A stretch of DNA of 64,000 nt, taken from contig NW_022145604.1 in the NCBI RefSeq assembly GCF_000002235.5, forward strand, positions 28,989,291 to 29,053,290, read 5' to 3'. Both the position numbers and the translations under genes were made by a program. A model generated the notes under the pieces. It was not told where the DNA came from, searched no databases, and saw only the letters and a list, made by a program, of their open reading frames with translations. Source of the DNA: Strongylocentrotus purpuratus. Lineage: Eukaryota; Echinodermata; Echinoidea; Camarodonta; Strongylocentrotidae. Of this stretch, positions 59,878 through 64,000 are shown in pieces (positions within the stretch are counted from its first letter, which is position 1; each line of letters begins with the position of its first letter).

Positions 59878-61631
59878 AGAGTAAAGGAGCCGGTTTTCGG
59901 CCACTTAAGACAAAATCCTATTTTTTGGACCCTTTACTTCCTATTTATTGGACCCTTTAGATCTACTTCCTATTTAGTATCATTTTTTGTTCAAATCATG
60001 AAGCAAATATTATTATTATTTAAAGGTGAAATTCAAAGAAAATCACAAATAGGGTCTAGATCTATGTCAACTAATGTATCACTAGAAACTGGTAAGCTAA
60101 CAGATGGCCATCGTACAAGTTTGAGGTCAGCTACATATCGGGTGATTTATAAAAATAAAAATACAACCACCTCCATAGCAGCTGGGATATACGAGAGATT
60201 CGCCAGAAAAATAACGATATTTTAATGACGTCACAACAGGGACCAATACTGCCCAAGCAGACGACATCCCATAAAGAATGAACATAATTGCAAAGCTATT
60301 ATTTGTCAAATTATAATGAGTTTAGTGTATATAAATGTACTGGCACGTCAAACCGATCAAAAGGGGACATGACCCGATTCTGATAACTAAAATCTTTTGC
60401 TTGTAAATACACAGGATAGGGGTTAATTAACAATCAAAGAAACCAGACTTTCAAATTGAAAAGCCCCCGGATTAATATTAAGGACGGCATTTGTTCCCTC
60501 TTAAAACGCCGAACATACCGCGGTGTCTGCAGCTGAATATACAATGGCGTCTTATTTTGTTTACAAGCGACAGATTCCTTTATTTTTGTATCGCTGCATT
60601 TGTCATCAAAATAAAACCATGCGCGGGGTTTAGAGTGAGGCAATATATTATACATTTAGCCTGACGGTAGTGAAGTAAGAGAAAGAACTCAAGAGAAGAT
60701 GAAAACACAGGCACTGAAAATGTGTGAGATGTCATGGGACATCGTCTGCTTGTGCAAATCATGTCCCTGCTGTGATCTCACACATCTCAGCAGCGTTTGG
60801 AGAGCTATTCAGGTGCTATGCCGGGGCTGTATTTAAGCGTTTTGTAATTTATAATAATCATTACTTCGAATGTTTCCAAGCATTGAATTTTGATAACCTT
60901 GTCGAATCAAAGTTTCAACTTTGCAATAATGAAAATAAAGCTAGATTTAAAATCAATGAATATCTACTTTAAACAAAACAAGAATCCCAGAAAAAAATCA
61001 CGAATTGCCATGACAATATTCATTTCAATTTTCACTGTTTCGGAGTCAGTTTTCGGCATAGCGTACCAGTTTTCGGCCGCAGGTACAAAGTCAATAGGAA
61101 TCGCGCGCACGCGCCGTGCGTTTCCGCGCTGATCTATAGCATTAGCGGACGGAGCAGATATCCCACGCCGGAGCTCCCCGGAGCTTGCCAGGCCGAAAAC
61201 TAGTACTGCGGTGATCGGATATTGGAATCTGAATTAGACAGAGATATCGTGTGTGCGTGCGGTGTGCGGCTGCATTGATTTAATACATGCGGTGAGATAC
61301 TTTTGAGCTTGCGACTAGCACACAATCGGGCTCTAAATCTGAAAAATACTTGATATAAAGCTCATTTTATGGTACCCATATTTCTTACAGACACGCGTAA
61401 GATACTCGATTTTTCAGATTCGGGTAGCGGGACCGCCGATTACATCGCTAAAATGTGATATTTTAGGATTTATTTTTCATTGCAAATGTGGTTCTTCAGT
61501 GACACTGGCATGGTATGGTATGTGTGGGATATGTGTTATGCTATTATGCGATGTATTTTAGAGGGATTTTACCTAGCATCCAACCAATCGGCCGAAAACT
61601 GGAGCTGGCCGATTACCGGCTCCTTTACTCT
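59878..61631. mobile_element. Second AGAGTAAAG element, interrupted, upstream of DUSP19
   Basis: Ends AGAGTAAAGGAGCCGGTTTT and CGGCTCCTTTACTCT enclose the same interior as 44046-44822 (TCACGAATTGCCATGACAA, CTGAATTAGACAGA, GGTACCCATATTTCTTAC). About 0.9 kb of foreign sequence (roughly 60025-60967) splits the left part. The A-rich segment TTTAAA to AAATCACNAAT occurs on both sides of it. The insert includes a hairpin (TGTGAGATGTCATGGGACAT region, 60720-60790). Confidence 0.75.
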
Positions 61632-61859
61632 ATAAGGCTATACACTTTCTCACAGGTGTCACAGCAATCCTCTGCACAATTGCATACCGTAGTTGTAGAG
61701 ACTGACGAAGGGGTGCGGGTGGGCCTGCGTGCGTGAAGTAAGCGATCGTAATAATGTGGACTACTAGCTACTTACATGAATTTAATTTACATTGTAGTGT
61801 GTATCTAGTTCTTTTTCATGTTCAACTTTTGTATCTCCAGACTTGACCTTTGAACCCCA

Positions 61860-64000
61860 ATGAGCTTCTTGGACGACGTCTCCTCGTTCTCAAAGGGAGC
61901 TCTGAAGAGTGTAGAAACCTGTGTGAGACGAGAAGACGAGACCCGTGTCTTGGAGGCGCGGAATGCATCTGGAGGGTTTTCCGTCTTGACAGACAAAAAG
62001 CCGGAAAGCAGCGCGGGATCAGACATGGAGTATGGATTCGTTCCAGACTACGAGCCAGACCTGCAGATCGTGCAAGTCAGGCCATATCTATACATGTGTA
62101 AGTATGATTTTTGCAAAACCATTCAGTTGCCTTCATTTGAATGAACTAGGGCAAATGTTTGATGTTATTATTTTAACCAATTACTTTGTCATCTTCAAGT
62201 GCTAATGTTTAAATTGTGCATTCTAAAAAATGTATTAAAAATTAAAGTTTAAAGTAAAGAATTGTCCTATTTCTTTGTTGTTTAAAACATAATATAGAGA
62301 AATTACTTCTTTTTTTCCTATCACTTTAAATCAGTTTATGACACAACTATGACAAACTAGTTTTTTACCATTGCATATTTGGAACAAATTTATCACTCTG
62401 TATTTGTTTGTTTTAGTCATCTTTCCATTGATTTATAAGACTCTGACTTTATCTCTCACAGCAAACAATACTTAAATTTGATAGCACCTATGATGGATAT
62501 GGACTTAGAAATTATTTTTTTATTTTATTTAAATAGTATTGCTGTGAGCTGGATACCAAATAAATTATATTTACAGATAAATGTTTGACTGCCCCACAAA
62601 AAAAAATCACAATCCTTTTTAATAAACAACATTGGGGATCATTCTCATCAAGCCAATTTTGGCTTTCATGATTCCCCACTTCCTTTTATCTTATGTTGAC
62701 AATGAACAAACATGTACATATACTTATGATGTTATTTAAAAGAAAGTGAAATAAATAAATGAAATACTTCTCATTCTGTGACTAAGTGTATTTGAAGAGC
62801 TTAATTCCAAAAGGAGTTAAATCAACTTTTGATGAAATTGAGTTATTGATATCAGAACATTGTACATGTAAGTACCTGTCTTTCAAAGAAATGATTTACC
62901 TAAATTTTGGTAGCAATTATGAAAAAATGCACCTTGTAATATCATTTTTCCATAGACACCTGTACAAAATCTGGTAAGCAATTTCTTTTTTCTATGAAGT
63001 TGTAAAAGCGGATTTAGCTCCTTTTGTAATTAAACTCTTCATTTGTTGGTTATTGTTCTTCCTTCCAGCCTCCTGTGATGTAGCGTATAATCTAGAGATC
63101 TTGAAGTACCACAACATCACCCACATCTTGAACGTAGCCAACCTTAATAACGTCTACCCTGATCATTTCACCTATAAAAATCTACCAATCTGGGATCTTC
63201 CTGAAGTTAAAATAACCAAGTAAGTAAAATTGTTGTCCCAAATTCTTTAATGCCCCTCTGCACTACCTATAGCTACTTCGCCTTCTGTATAGCAAACATT
63301 GCCTAATCTGTGACCTTTGGTTTCCCATGGTCCCCTTTTTCTTATGAGAGCTGATTTGATGATATAACCACTTGTCAGTGACCATGCAGGGAGGTCTTAT
63401 CCCTCCTGGCCACACTAGTACAGATACGTTTTAAAGGATATATAAATCAAACCAGCGCTCAACACAAACAGGCGACCAGGTCACGTGGGTTCCCAAAATG
63501 TAAATCCGGACCTCAAAAATGTCACCCTTTTTTTTACAAAAGGCTCATGGATACATTCTCCAAAAAAACATTCCAGACCCCTTTCCAAAAATGCAGAGGA
63601 GAAGTGAATCAAAACTCTACATTTTTGGAAGCTTGAAAGTTTCATTTTACAAATGATTCTGGTTTTACACTACACTCCCAGGCTGAAATATTTGACATGT
63701 ATTTGTTCTATTATTTTGAAGCTACCTGTAGTTTATTTATTTTATTTTTTTTTTAAATTTATTTGGGGGGGGGGGGGGTCATCCTTTTAGCTATTGTAAA
63801 AATACAAACTTCATTATTTGTGAAACATGTGTCCTGATTACAGGAAATTCAGTATAGATTCTCTGATTCTAATGACTTGAGAAAAGGTCATTGTCTCATT
63901 TATAATGCTTGCTGTACAGAGAAACCAATGAGGACCAATATTATTTAAATTTTGCATTTTTAAAATTTTCCTCATTTCCCCTTAGATTTTTCAAGTATGC
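61860..64000 (+). CDS. DUSP19: DUSP19-type dual-specificity phosphatase, 5' part
   Basis: Exons: 61860-62097, 63069-63219, 63986 to beyond the window; acceptor before the ATG at 61840. DUSP19 (SKRP1) is a small cytosolic phosphatase that scaffolds and restrains the JNK pathway. The N-terminal leader (SFSKGALKSVETCVRR) and YGFVPDYEPDLQIVQVRPYL match the family's conserved region before the catalytic domain. The next exon continues with YNLEILKYHNITHILNVANL and FTYKNLPIWDLPEVKI, and the third starts KFFKYA. The catalytic HCxxGxxR loop lies to the right of the window and cannot be checked. ATG choice: the only in-frame Met before the conserved block, 19 bases after an acceptor. Intron 1 holds a TIR element ending 25 bp from the acceptor. 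Confidence 0.88.
62792..63043. mobile_element. Single TIR element of the GGAGCTAAATCC family in DUSP19 intron 1
   Basis: TTGAAGAGCTTAATTCCAAA and the near inverse AATTAAACTCTTCAT bound a 250-bp element with one AAAAGGAGTTAAATC and one inverse GATTTAGCTCCTTTT. It is the simple form of the cluster at 24034-24890. Confidence 0.78.
63245..63440. mobile_element. TTAA-type short element in DUSP19 intron 2
   Basis: CACTACCTATAGCTACTTCG, CTGTATAGCAAACATTGCC and GATATAACCACTTGTCAGTG match the elements at 51415-51610 and, inverted, 21746-21912. Ends are degraded. Confidence 0.6.

Overview
The window is eukaryotic: AT-rich, with multi-exon GT-AG genes buried in LINEs, tRNA-derived SINEs, terminal-inverted-repeat (TIR) elements and microsatellites. 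The gene set (animal GH3-domain protein, EAF, DUSP19, a rhodopsin-family GPCR, a secreted protein with a farnesoic-acid-methyltransferase-like domain) and the SINEs whose 3' part reads 'TTTGTAGGCGCCTTGAGC' followed by ATT repeats fit an invertebrate deuterostome, most likely a sea urchin. The species is inferred; no ribosomal or mitochondrial marker is present.

Layout. 1-1,700: orientation-switching minisatellite. 1.9-26.3 kb: large interrupted inverted duplication. Two paralogous GH3-domain genes face each other tail to tail: copy A on plus (exons 1955-6589; first exon not seen) and copy B on minus (26328 down to 14666). Homology continues past the stop codons through the 3' UTRs to about 7.4 kb and 12.6 kb, leaving a 5.2 kb unpaired centre. 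Corresponding complete coding exons have identical lengths, so one copy serves as the empty-site reference for insertions in the other. Copy B gained an L1-like LINE (15832-19918), a CR1/L2-like LINE in its last exon that now supplies the stop codon (13181-14668), a foldback element inside that LINE, and a TTAA-flanked element in intron 2. Copy A gained a small TIR fragment just after its stop.

26.5-39.3 kb: poly-G/C-bearing hAT-like short elements, a secreted FAMeT-domain gene (29498-32661, plus), a dead-repeat zone with several LINE 3' ends, and an intronless orphan class-A GPCR (38030-39286, minus). 39.5-49.5 kb: mostly repeats, including an inverted 15-bp-type minisatellite (40290-40890), a 471-bp hAT-like element with perfect 8-bp target duplication (40898-41368), ACGTT-rich arrays, a 777-bp TIR element, and decayed exons of an unidentified coiled-coil gene (45.4-46.5 kb).

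49.5-64 kb: a tRNA-Lys(UUU) gene, the seven-exon EAF gene (ELL-associated factor, 315 aa, 50851-55756, plus) with several short TIR elements and a SINE in its introns, then the first two and a half exons of a DUSP19-type dual-specificity phosphatase (61860 to the window edge, plus). The genes do not form an obvious pathway. EAF acts in transcription elongation, DUSP19 in stress-kinase signalling, the GH3 proteins are predicted membrane-anchored adenylate-forming enzymes, and the GPCR is an orphan receptor.

I found no CRISPR array, operon or bacterial-type system. The novel material lies in repeat architecture: at least eight foldback/TIR families, two minisatellites that flip strand mid-array, and a LINE tail used as a stop codon.
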